Source of the DNA: DATAPD01 sp036265385 | GTDB taxonomy: Bacteria; Acidobacteriota; Terriglobia; Terriglobales; Acidobacteriaceae | Direction of reading: 5' to 3' | Assembly (NCBI GenBank): GCA_036265385.1 | Contig: DATAPD010000032.1 | Coordinates: forward strand, 1-64,000 | Length of the DNA stretch: 64,000 nucleotides | Shown: positions 54,065 to 62,527 of the stretch, one piece after another | Position numbering within the stretch: the stretch's first letter is position 1 | Layout: each line of letters starts with the position of its first letter | The notes under the pieces: generated by a model | Seen by the model: the letters and a program-made list of their open reading frames with translations, nothing else | The model's database searches: none | What the model was told of the DNA's origin: nothing | Position numbers and translations under genes: made by a program

Positions 54065-54736
54065 ATGTTTGAGCAGGAAATCGAGCTGGAAAAACAATCA
54101 TCTTCGGTTGTTCCTCTATTGCTCATCGTCGGTTTGATCGTGAGCATCGTTGGCGTTTCTGTCTATTTCCTTCTTGAGAACCGGAAAGTGCTGACGCTCC
54201 AGGAAGCCACTCCTATTGTCGCTTCCTCACTCGAATCGCAGGCCCCCCCTACGCTGCACTTCCACACGGGCATCATCAAGGCGAGTGTGGATGAAAGACC
54301 GCACGATCCCCACTATCGTCTGCTTGAGAAACTCGGATTCGTGAAAATTGGCAAAGACAACGACTGGAAAACTCCCGTTTCGCTTACGCCCAAAGGAGAG
54401 GCATTCTTGGGAGAATTGACAGGCGTTCAGAAGTCCGAAGAAAAGGACAAAACTCAGTCTTACACAATCCCGGTAGCGCAACGGAAGATGGTCGAGATCA
54501 GCAAAATTAGCATGCAGAGTCCGACTCGGGCTTTGGTCGAGTACTCCTGGAAATGGGAGCCGAACAAGATGGGTGATCTGCTCGATGCTGCTGGCCCGAA
54601 CGTAAAGAGCTTCAACACATGGGACCGCGCTACGCTCATCCAGAAGTATGGCGCGAACTTCTATCACGATGCGCCGACTAAGGTCGTTCTTGCGATGGTA
54701 AAGACCGACAAAGGTTGGCAGATCGCACTTGAGTAA
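54065..54736 (+). CDS. Single-pass membrane protein of unknown function
   Basis: This 223-residue protein has a short acidic N-terminus, one membrane helix (about 14-36, SVVPLLLIVGLIVSIVGVSVYFL) and a soluble domain of about 180 residues rich in Lys and Asp (HYRLLEKLGFVKIGKDNDW, ALVEYSWKWEPNK, VLAMVKTDKGWQIAL). The wing-like start of the soluble part, RLLEKLGFVKI, is reminiscent of a winged helix, but I do not recognise a family. AGGAGG (54055-54060) lies upstream. A terminator follows. Confidence 0.78.
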   Translation: MFEQEIELEKQSSSVVPLLLIVGLIVSIVGVSVYFLLENRKVLTLQEATPIVASSLESQAPPTLHFHTGIIKASVDERPHDPHYRLLEKLGFVKIGKDNDWKTPVSLTPKGEAFLGELTGVQKSEEKDKTQSYTIPVAQRKMVEISKISMQSPTRALVEYSWKWEPNKMGDLLDAAGPNVKSFNTWDRATLIQKYGANFYHDAPTKVVLAMVKTDKGWQIALE

Positions 54737-54767
54737 CGCTGGTCAGCCGATTCCGGGCTCAAACAGA

Positions 54768-54794
54768 AAGGGCGGGAAGCGACTTCCCGCCCTT
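54768..54794. terminator. Strong bidirectional intrinsic terminator
   Basis: AAGGGCGGGAAG and CTTCCCGCCCTT form a perfect 12-bp stem around CGA. It lies between the membrane protein gene ending at 54736 and the convergent gene ending at 54815. Confidence 0.85.
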
Positions 54795-54814
54795 CGTCTT
54801 TCTAGCAATAGCTG

Positions 54815-56446
54815 TTACTGCAAGCCATTCTGAGTCAGCTTCACAGCCCCGAATGGAAGTCTTTGCACCGAGAAGTAAATGCTTGAGGCCTGTCCCGCTG
54901 TGCTGCTGTTATCGATCACAATTCCGCTTGTGCCACCCGGTTCCGAAACGAATGTCGTAACTCCGGCACCGGTCCTCTCAATAACGCAGCCGTTTGTATT
55001 GGCCCCGGAGCAATCGAACGAAACGCCAAAGAAGAACAAGTCTGTTCCCCCATTTATGTTCGGATTGAAAAATTCGGTAATGGGAGAACACCGTGCACGC
55101 GTGCTGTTCACAATTTGTGTTCGCGAAACTGGTGTCGTGTTCACCACTCTTCCGGTGAAACTCAACGTGTAAAGATATGGCGTGATGTCCGCCGGCCCCG
55201 TCCCACAAAGGAGCATTCGCCCACTGCTTGGCGACGTGTAGTAAGCGTCACTAAAAGCGCCATCGTACAAGTTCACGAACGTCCCCAAAGTACTGCCCGC
55301 GCCAATTCTGACGCGCGCTAATTCCGCGAGTGAAGTGGTATCTGCTTCAACAAACACCGCGCTGGTTCCGTCGTTGGACGAGCTTGCAAACACAGTCCCG
55401 TTCACCGAATCCACCAAAGGTGAATCGATGACGTTGGCGTTCGACTGCTGCGGTGTGCTGACATTGAGGCGTTTCAACAGTTGCGTGGATAGGTTGTATT
55501 GATACAGTCCTCCACTTGCTTCACCGACGAAAATATTATTCGTGAAGCTATCGAAGATTGGTGACGTCAGCCTTCGGTTGCCTTTGACTGTTACGGGCCA
55601 TGTTCCCCCCGCCAAGGCTGGTACACCTTTAAACACTCCCGTGAATTTGTAGATGCGGCCATCATCCGCACCAACATAAGCGACGTCATTGTTGTAATCG
55701 ATGAACGGCGACGATCGCGTATTCGTTGAATTCGAATACTGAATGCTGACCATCGACGCGGTGTTCCCGCCGCCCGGGACGGCTGACGATGTGGGGGACG
55801 TGCCATTTCCTGCTCCGGTCGCCCATTTCAATACATGAAAAATTGAGCTTCCCGCGGTACTTTCGACGAATGCGATCTTTTTTCCATCGGCGGACAAAAT
55901 CGGTGACGTAAGGACTTTGCCCCCGGTCTGAGTGGTTACATTGTAGGAGAACATCACGCTCGGACCGGTCGTGCACAACCCGCCGGTGCCCGCATAAAGA
56001 TTATTGATGGCCACCATGTTTCCTTGCCCACCGGTCACACCTGCAAGGATCAACCCGAAAACTACAAAATCATTCGCACAACTCGGGGGTGACGTGATGT
56101 CGAAGCTGTACTTTGCGGGAAACATCCCCGTCGCCACCCGAGCGCTCGTTCCGAGTGGCACACTCCAGTCACGTTGTGCGGCAGCCGCTTCCACCAGATT
56201 TGTGTCAACCCGAGAGCCGAATTGCGCGGCTTTTTGCGCCCGCACACGCTGGAGAAAGGCGTGCACGACTCGCTCATCTTTGCCGATCAATTCCGGCCGT
56301 TCCACCGCGACGTTCCCGCCAAACACTAGGCGGTGATGCGACCAGTCTTCCGGCACTCCCAGACGCACATGTTTTTCGGAAACCCGCGCACTTAAGGCGG
56401 TCAGCACAAAAACGACACCAAACAACGGAACAACCTTCCGAGCCAT
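54815..56446 (-). CDS. Secreted beta-propeller-like protein
   Basis: This protein of about 543 residues has a signal peptide (VPLFGVVFVLTALSA) and, in the middle, several repeats of the PQQ/WD40-like type (ILSADGKKIAFVES, YNNDVAYVGADDGRIYKFTG, FTNNIFVGEASGGLYQYNL, GTVFASSSNDGT), suggesting a beta-propeller. Two cysteines lie near the N-terminal third and a pair occurs near the C-terminus (FDCSGANTNGC). The start at 56446 is chosen for the signal peptide; the frame is open to 56482. Function unknown. Confidence 0.8.
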   Translation of the reverse strand: MARKVVPLFGVVFVLTALSARVSEKHVRLGVPEDWSHHRLVFGGNVAVERPELIGKDERVVHAFLQRVRAQKAAQFGSRVDTNLVEAAAAQRDWSVPLGTSARVATGMFPAKYSFDITSPPSCANDFVVFGLILAGVTGGQGNMVAINNLYAGTGGLCTTGPSVMFSYNVTTQTGGKVLTSPILSADGKKIAFVESTAGSSIFHVLKWATGAGNGTSPTSSAVPGGGNTASMVSIQYSNSTNTRSSPFIDYNNDVAYVGADDGRIYKFTGVFKGVPALAGGTWPVTVKGNRRLTSPIFDSFTNNIFVGEASGGLYQYNLSTQLLKRLNVSTPQQSNANVIDSPLVDSVNGTVFASSSNDGTSAVFVEADTTSLAELARVRIGAGSTLGTFVNLYDGAFSDAYYTSPSSGRMLLCGTGPADITPYLYTLSFTGRVVNTTPVSRTQIVNSTRARCSPITEFFNPNINGGTDLFFFGVSFDCSGANTNGCVIERTGAGVTTFVSEPGGTSGIVIDNSSTAGQASSIYFSVQRLPFGAVKLTQNGLQ

Positions 56447-56636
56447 ATCCCTACAGATCATGCGCCACTCCAAGTCCCGCAACTCGCGAGTATTCTAGCC
56501 ACAGTTGATCTTCATTGCGAAAGGTTTTGGCGTCTCCGTGTGCACAAGCAGATTCGCCGTGTACCTGGGCAATGATCGCTCTGTACAATGGCGGAATTAG
56601 TGCAAAAAACTGCATGTAGCGCATTGAATCCTTCAA

Positions 56637-57701
56637 ATGCATATACCTGACGGATATCTGAGCCCTGCCAGCTGCGTCACCCTGTACGGGCTTTCGTCCG
56701 TTAGCTGGTACTCGGCTCTTCAGCGAATCAAGCGGAACATAGCCTCCCGCACAATTCCGCTCATCTCCGTCTTTGCAGCGTTCACCTTCGTGATAATGAT
56801 GTTCAATCTTCCCCTTCCGGGAGGAACTACAGGTCATGCTACGGGCGTTGCCATCGCAACGATTGTGCTTGGTCCAGCAGCCTCGATAATCGCTGTTTCG
56901 ATCGCCCTGGCGCTTCAGGCTTTGCTGTTTGGCGATGGAGGTATTTCCACGCTCGGCGCAAATACTTTCAACATGGCGGTAGTTGGCTCTCTGGTGGCCT
57001 ACGCGCTGTATCACGCGATTGCCGGCTCATCCGAAATAACCTCGCGGCGCAGGATATTGGCCGCCGCCGTAGCCGGATACCTGTCCTGCAACGCGGCAGC
57101 GCTCGTCGCCGGCTTTGAGTTGGGAATTCAGCCAACTCTTTATCACGATCCGAGCGGCGCGCCGCTCTATGCTCCCTATCCCCTACGCATTGCGCTGCCT
57201 GCCATCATGATCGGACACCTCACGATTGCCGGCCTAGCTGAAGCTGTCGTCACAGCTGGCATAGTTTCCTATCTGCAGCGCGCGGATTTGGGGTTGTTTA
57301 ACCACGCGCAAGTCGCCCTTCCTGCGTTTCCTTCGAAAGGTTCGGGAGCAAGCCGCTTGTGGCTGATGGTCGCTGTACTCGCTCTTCTCACGCCTCTTGG
57401 AGTCCTGGCTGTGGGAAAGGCATGGGGAGAGTGGTCGGCAAGCGATTTCGAGAACCAGCAAGCGCGCGCGGAAATTGCCAGAACCTCTCGTCAGGTTGAA
57501 CCACCTCCTACCCCGTCTGGCATCCGCAAACTTTCCGGACTATGGACCGCTCCCTTTCCCGATTACGCTCCCGCGTTCATTAAAAATCCGATCTTCGGCT
57601 ACGTGCTGTCTGCCATGTTCGGAGTTGGAGTTTTGGCATCGGCCAGTGCTGCAGTTGATCGTATCCTCCGCAGAAAACCGAAGGGCGAACTGGAATCGTG
57701 A
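56637..57701 (+). CDS. cbiM: CbiM-type cobalt/nickel ECF transporter component, fused to a CbiN-like domain
   Basis: This 354-residue membrane protein is the substrate-binding S component of a metal ECF importer. The N-terminus MHIPDGYLSP puts His2 in the position that binds Ni2+ or Co2+ in this family. About seven helices follow (to about residue 215), then a linker and a C-terminal part with two helices and APFPDYAPAF, matching the CbiN/PDGLE small subunit. The fusion is common in this group. The ribosome binding site is weak. It forms an operon with cbiQ, which overlaps by four bases, and cbiO. No cobalamin riboswitch is visible upstream. Confidence 0.93.
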   Translation: MHIPDGYLSPASCVTLYGLSSVSWYSALQRIKRNIASRTIPLISVFAAFTFVIMMFNLPLPGGTTGHATGVAIATIVLGPAASIIAVSIALALQALLFGDGGISTLGANTFNMAVVGSLVAYALYHAIAGSSEITSRRRILAAAVAGYLSCNAAALVAGFELGIQPTLYHDPSGAPLYAPYPLRIALPAIMIGHLTIAGLAEAVVTAGIVSYLQRADLGLFNHAQVALPAFPSKGSGASRLWLMVAVLALLTPLGVLAVGKAWGEWSASDFENQQARAEIARTSRQVEPPPTPSGIRKLSGLWTAPFPDYAPAFIKNPIFGYVLSAMFGVGVLASASAAVDRILRRKPKGELES

Positions 57702-58507
57702 GACATTCGATCGAATCGACCTTGCACCATTTCTCGCACGCGCTTTCCAATGCGCTCATTTCCGAGAAAATTGCGGCTCGTCAGACACTTTTGCAAAAGA
57801 TCGATGTCCGCATACGCCTGATCGGAACGCTTCTTTTGTTGATCGCAGTCGTGCTAAGTCACACCTATCGTGGGATTCTGGTTCTATTAGCGATTGCCTT
57901 GTGCCTTGCAATCTTGTCCGGAGTGTCACTATTCACACTCGCAAAGCGAGTCTGGACTGTCGTGTTCCTCTTCACCGCCGTTATTGCGTTTCCAGCGCTG
58001 GTATTAACTCCCGGTCCGCCGATTTCATCGGCATTCGGTCACTTCCAAGTGACCGAAACCGGCCTTCGAACGGCGATTTTGCTGGTGTTGCGCGTTGAAA
58101 CCGCGATTACCATTACGGCCGTCCTGGTCTTGAGCACGCCTTGGAATAAGCTACTGCTAGCTACACGGGCGCTCGGCCTGCCCGCGGAGATCGTCACGAT
58201 CCTTGGTATGACACACCGTTACATCTTTCTCTTGCTGGAAACAGCGAGTCAGATGTTCGAGTCGCGCAAAAGCCGCACGGTCGGCATCCTTCACAATGCC
58301 GACCAACGCAGCGGCGCCGGCAAAACTGCAGCCGTTCTGATGATGAAAACCATGGACCTTGGGAATGACGTCTATACCGCTATGATTGCGCGTGGATTCT
58401 CTGGTGAAGCGCGTATCCTCGAAGAACCGCGGCTTCGATCGAGAGATTTCATTGCGCTACTCGCTTTCGCTTCAGCAGCTTTTTTCTGTTTCTGGATAGG
58501 ACGATAA
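57698..58507 (+). CDS. cbiQ: CbiQ-type ECF transporter permease
   Basis: This 269-residue T component couples the S component to the ATPase. It has five or six hydrophobic helices (about 38-65, 85-110, 125-150 and 225-245), the coupling-helix motif ARGFSGEAR near residue 230, and LGMTHRYIFLLLETASQM. The start is GTG in a GTGA overlap with the cbiM stop, so translation is coupled. cbiO follows three bases after the stop. Confidence 0.93.
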   Translation: MRHSIESTLHHFSHALSNALISEKIAARQTLLQKIDVRIRLIGTLLLLIAVVLSHTYRGILVLLAIALCLAILSGVSLFTLAKRVWTVVFLFTAVIAFPALVLTPGPPISSAFGHFQVTETGLRTAILLVLRVETAITITAVLVLSTPWNKLLLATRALGLPAEIVTILGMTHRYIFLLLETASQMFESRKSRTVGILHNADQRSGAGKTAAVLMMKTMDLGNDVYTAMIARGFSGEARILEEPRLRSRDFIALLAFASAAFFCFWIGR

Positions 58508-58510
58508 CGA

Positions 58511-59320
58511 TTGCAAGTGTTCCAAATCTCCGCCGCCAGTTTCCAGTACGACGGGATCTCGGCCATCCGCGATCTGACGCTGAACATCTCAGGGGGCGAG
58601 CGGACAGTTTTGCTGGGTGCGAACGGTTCCGGAAAATCCACACTACTCCGAATGCTGGATGGACTTTGCTTTCCTTCTCACGGTTCGATAACAGCATTTG
58701 GAGATCCGCTGACCCAGCACTCTCTTAACAACCTCGAATTCAACTTCAATTTCCGACGTCGCGTCGGCCTCGTCTTCCAGAATCCAGACGCGCAGCTCTT
58801 CAATTCCACGGTCTTTGAAGAAGTCGCGTACAGCCCTTTACAGCTAGGCTGGACTCGAGAAGAACTGCATAGGCGAGTGGAGGAGACTCTCGAGTTCATG
58901 GGAATCTCTCACCTGCGTGACCGTTCGCCTTATCGGCTATCAGGCGGCGAAAAGAAACGGGTCGCGATCGCATCCGTTATCGTTCTGAATCCGGATGTCC
59001 TACTCCTCGACGAACCCACAGCTACTCTCGATCCTCGTTCCACCAGTCAACTCGTAGACTTGATTCAGCAGTGGAAGGGATCGACGAAAACTGTCATCAC
59101 TGCCACGCAGCAGCTTGACATTGTCGAAGATATCGCCGATCGCGTTCTTATTTTGAAAGAAGGAAGCCTGCTGGCGGATGGCACGCCTTCACAGATTCTG
59201 TCCAACACACAGTTGCTGCTGACAACGAACCTCATACATGCCCATCGGCACACCCATGGAAATGTGATTCACGCCCATCCTCACCTGCACCGTCATTCGC
59301 ACGACGAACATGAGCACTGA
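58511..59320 (+). CDS. cbiO: CbiO-type ECF transporter ATPase with a His-rich tail
   Basis: This 269-residue ABC ATPase powers the importer. Walker A is GANGSGKST (about 37-45), followed by a Q-loop FQNPDAQLF, the signature LSGGEKKRVAIAS, Walker B VLLLDEPT and the switch His in ATQQLD, which here is changed to Gln-Gln. The C-terminal 30 residues are exceptionally His-rich (HAHRHTHGNVIHAHPHLHRH and beyond), a likely nickel/cobalt-binding extension. The start is TTG at 58511, three bases after the cbiQ stop. Confidence 0.93.
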   Translation: MQVFQISAASFQYDGISAIRDLTLNISGGERTVLLGANGSGKSTLLRMLDGLCFPSHGSITAFGDPLTQHSLNNLEFNFNFRRRVGLVFQNPDAQLFNSTVFEEVAYSPLQLGWTREELHRRVEETLEFMGISHLRDRSPYRLSGGEKKRVAIASVIVLNPDVLLLDEPTATLDPRSTSQLVDLIQQWKGSTKTVITATQQLDIVEDIADRVLILKEGSLLADGTPSQILSNTQLLLTTNLIHAHRHTHGNVIHAHPHLHRHSHDEHEH

Positions 59321-59352
59321 TTCCACCCAATGGGAGCAGTCGAGTCTCACGT

Positions 59353-60027
59353 TCACTTCAGCAACCGGGGAATGACGTTGCCAATCAGGTCCACCAGCGT
59401 GTGCGCCACCATGTTGGCGACCAGATCTTTCTTCCACAGATAGAACACCGTCAAGATCGCACCAATCACGAATGCGATTGCGATATTTGCCCATCCGCCA
59501 CGAAAATGCCCAATGGCGAAGATCACGAGCGGTATCCCCGCCGCCGCCCAGCGCTGAAGCCCCAACGTTTTCAGGCGCTCAATGGCATATCCACGAAAAA
59601 AGAGTTCCTCCAGAATCCCCGCCCGAAACACGGTACAGGTCACTAGCCAGAGCGGGAGGCGATCAAACGCCTGGGAATTCTTGCCCTGGCCATACCCCGT
59701 CACATGCGCCAGCATGATGGCCACTAACAAGCTCACCGCGGCCAATACTGGACCCCATGCGAGCGATTGCCACATTTTCGCCGTCCCAATCCCGATCGTT
59801 CGAAGCGACAAACCTTCTCCACTTCGAACGATCCAGATGAGAGCGGCCCCCAAGAGCCAAAAGAGACTCTCTCTCACAATGGATGACGTCACGGTCGATT
59901 CAGGCCAGTAGAAACGGATCACCTGGGCAATCGCGACCATTCCGAACAAGCTGATCGCAAGGCCCACCAAAGTTATGGGTTGTATTGATGCCTTCGAATC
60001 GGGCAGCGCTATCCTGTCTGTCGACAT
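59353..60027 (-). CDS. CPBP-family intramembrane glutamic endopeptidase
   Basis: This 224-residue membrane protein has about six helices and the CPBP (Abi) motifs: the Glu-Glu-x3-Arg pair in ILEELFFRGYAIERL (about 136-150), FAIGHFRGG with a conserved His (about 172), and NMVAHTLVDL near the C-terminus. Members cleave CAAX-like proteins or act in immunity and export; the substrate here is unknown. It converges on cbiO and is divergent from pepA. Confidence 0.9.
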   Translation of the reverse strand: MSTDRIALPDSKASIQPITLVGLAISLFGMVAIAQVIRFYWPESTVTSSIVRESLFWLLGAALIWIVRSGEGLSLRTIGIGTAKMWQSLAWGPVLAAVSLLVAIMLAHVTGYGQGKNSQAFDRLPLWLVTCTVFRAGILEELFFRGYAIERLKTLGLQRWAAAGIPLVIFAIGHFRGGWANIAIAFVIGAILTVFYLWKKDLVANMVAHTLVDLIGNVIPRLLK

Positions 60028-60136
60028 GGGATTCGTTACGCATCTCCTTTGGGAAAAGTTCCGCTCACTTCCCGTGCTAGTTCAGGTGCCAATGGGTTGC
60101 GCGTTTCAGCGGCTGCCGATAATACTAGAGAAACAC

Positions 60137-61621
60137 ATGAAGACTTCTATTACGCTCTCAACTCCTGCTGAAATTGTTACCGAATGTCTTGTTGCCGTGG
60201 TTCTCGACAAAGGCGAAAAAGATAAGCCAGTGCCGTTCGCGGACGCTTCCGATCCCGTTCAAAAAACTGCCGCTGCAGTTCTCGCCAGCGGTGATGTCAC
60301 TGGAAAAACGTTTGAGACCACTCTGGTCCATACTCCGGGCGGATTGAAGGCTAAGCGGCTTCTGCTTCTCGGCGGCGGAAAAACAAAGAACTTTTCTCCT
60401 GCCGAATTACGCAAAATCGCCGGAGCAGCAGCTCGCTTCCTTAAATCTCGCGGCATCCGCGAATTCACGTTCGTAGCACCAGAGAGCGTGCGAGCGGAGC
60501 AGGCCGTGCGTTCGATCGTCGAGGGAGCTTTCGTGGGCGACTTCGATCCCGACTATTACAAGTCCGATCGCAAGGATCAGAAACTCGACTCGGTCGCAGT
60601 GGCTGCCCGAGGCGATCAGGCGGCACTTGAGAATGCACGCAAAGTCGCGCACATCATCGGCGAATCGCAAAACTTCACCCGCGATCTCGTGAACGAGCCT
60701 TCGAATCGAATGACTCCCACCATCATGGCTGACCGAGCAAAGAAGATGTCCCAGGAAGTGGGACTGAAATGTGAGGTTTATGGCGCTGACAAGATCAAAG
60801 AACTGAAGATGGGTGCATTCTGGAGCGTCGCGCAGGGCTCAGACGAACCTCCGGCACTGATCATCATGAAGTACGAACCTGCTGGTGCGCCGGAAAAGCC
60901 GGTCCTCGGCCTCGTCGGAAAGGGCATCACTTTCGATACAGGTGGCATTTCCATTAAGCCCGCCGACGGCATGGAAAAGATGAAATACGACATGGCCGGC
61001 GGCGCCACCATGCTCGGCGTAATGCGCGCGATTGCCCTCCTTAAGCCGAAAGTGAAAGTGATTGCAATCGTCTGCGCAACGGAAAACATGCCCTCTGGAA
61101 AAGCGCAAAAGCCAGGCGATGTGCAAATCGCCATGTCAGGCAAATCCATCGAAATCATCAATACCGACGCCGAGGGACGCCTCGTGCTTGCAGACGGCCT
61201 CTACTACGCCCGCCAACTTGGCTGCACGCATCTGGTCGACGCAGCCACTCTCACGGGTGCCGTTGTTGTTGCGCTTGGTTATGCCAACGCCGGCATCTTC
61301 GCCAACAACGACGAAATGTACGATCGGTTCTCGAAAGCATTAACCAAGGCAGGCGAAAAAATGTGGCGTCTGCCCTTGGATGACGAATACAAAGAGATCA
61401 TCAAGTCGAATATTGCGGACATCATGAACTCCGGTGGACGCTGGGGTGGCGCTATCACAGCCGCCATGTTCCTGAAGGAATTCGCAGAAGACACTCCTTG
61501 GATCCATCTCGACATCGCAGGAACTGCCTGGACCGAAGACGCGAAGCCTTGGATTGCGAAGGGACCATCAGGGATCGCAGTGCGCAGCTTGATCGAGTTC
61601 GTGCAGAACTGGGCGGAGTAA
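60137..61621 (+). CDS. pepA: Leucyl aminopeptidase PepA
   Basis: PepA (M17 family) removes N-terminal leucine and other residues from peptides, and in some species also binds DNA. The 494 residues cover the N-terminal domain (about 1-165) and the catalytic domain. Metal ligands are visible in LVGKGITFDTGGISIKP (Lys and Asp), Asp in MEKMKYDMAGG, and NTDAEGRLVLADGL (Asp and Glu), the family signature. The start at 60137 is chosen because the family N-terminus begins there; the frame is open to 59975 through a promoter-like region. It overlaps nothing and precedes a convergent methyltransferase gene. Confidence 0.95.
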   Translation: MKTSITLSTPAEIVTECLVAVVLDKGEKDKPVPFADASDPVQKTAAAVLASGDVTGKTFETTLVHTPGGLKAKRLLLLGGGKTKNFSPAELRKIAGAAARFLKSRGIREFTFVAPESVRAEQAVRSIVEGAFVGDFDPDYYKSDRKDQKLDSVAVAARGDQAALENARKVAHIIGESQNFTRDLVNEPSNRMTPTIMADRAKKMSQEVGLKCEVYGADKIKELKMGAFWSVAQGSDEPPALIIMKYEPAGAPEKPVLGLVGKGITFDTGGISIKPADGMEKMKYDMAGGATMLGVMRAIALLKPKVKVIAIVCATENMPSGKAQKPGDVQIAMSGKSIEIINTDAEGRLVLADGLYYARQLGCTHLVDAATLTGAVVVALGYANAGIFANNDEMYDRFSKALTKAGEKMWRLPLDDEYKEIIKSNIADIMNSGGRWGGAITAAMFLKEFAEDTPWIHLDIAGTAWTEDAKPWIAKGPSGIAVRSLIEFVQNWAE

Positions 61622-61645
61622 AAATGCCAGACTCGCGACACAAAT

Positions 61646-62428
61646 CTATTTATATTTCGGATCGAAGAATGGCGGGACCGCTCCGCGTCTCGCGGTAACG
61701 ACCAACTCGGAAGCAAAAATGCCGTGCCTGTTCACGCCAAACAGCCGGTGTTTAACCGCGCTCTCTTTTAGAAAAACACGACGCAGCGCATTCCCGATCT
61801 TTTGTTTCGAGTTTGGCTTGTGGAGTGTCGGTCGATGGAATCGAATTTCGTCGAACCCACAGATATCGAGCAGAGACTCTAAATTGGAAGAACTGAATCC
61901 GTATTCGTGCGCAAGTGTCACGTAATAAGACGAGTTCGCGCATGGACTCTCCATGTTCGGTGTTCGCAGCATCAGCGTCCCGCCGGGTGTCAATGATCGA
62001 TAAAGCGCATCCACGACCCACAGCAGCGAATACTTCGGAATGTGCTCGATCACGTGGGACATGTGAACGAAATCATATTGTTCCTCGCGATCCGCAAGAA
62101 AGTCGCCGATATTGTCCTTGATCTCAAACAGGCGTACCCCCTGCGGACCCCAGTCTGCAACATGCATCTTGTTGCCGATACCGAAGTCGGCGCCAGATAG
62201 ATTCGTGTACCCAAGTGTCAGGCACGCCGCCAGGAACCACCCGCTGCCAAAGCCAATGTCGAGAATTGCCGCATTAGAGCTTTGCGGCAACAGCCCTTGA
62301 ATCTCATGCGCCGCTTGCCGCACCTCGGCATGAGTCTGCATCTCGCTCCAGTTTGGCCGTGCTATCGCAGCTGCATGCCGCACCGACATGCGTCGATATA
62401 CTTCCTTGACGAATGCGTGTGGTTCCAT
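61646..62428 (-). CDS. Class I SAM-dependent methyltransferase (glycan-type)
   Basis: This 260-residue methyltransferase has the SAM motif ILDIGFGSGWFLAA, FVHMSHVIEHIPKYSLLW (motif around residues 115-130) and TPGGTLMLRTPNME. The pattern is like enzymes that modify polysaccharides or lipids. The C-terminal basic segment (NALRRVFLKESAVKHRLFG) is not a recognised domain. It is divergent from uvrC. Confidence 0.85.
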   Translation of the reverse strand: MEPHAFVKEVYRRMSVRHAAAIARPNWSEMQTHAEVRQAAHEIQGLLPQSSNAAILDIGFGSGWFLAACLTLGYTNLSGADFGIGNKMHVADWGPQGVRLFEIKDNIGDFLADREEQYDFVHMSHVIEHIPKYSLLWVVDALYRSLTPGGTLMLRTPNMESPCANSSYYVTLAHEYGFSSSNLESLLDICGFDEIRFHRPTLHKPNSKQKIGNALRRVFLKESAVKHRLFGVNRHGIFASELVVTARRGAVPPFFDPKYK

Positions 62429-62527
62429 GAGTCAGACTACCTATGAACGTGATTTGCCGGGACCCGCATGTTCACACACCCTACAGGCGCTCACAAGACT
62501 TTCCTTTAAACTAAAGATAAGCCGCTC

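Noticed and set aside
56483..56636. Cobalamin or NiCo riboswitch upstream of cbiM
   Set aside because: I looked for conserved riboswitch core boxes and saw none. The region is only about 150 bases long, and a TACAAT box is the only promoter-like element.
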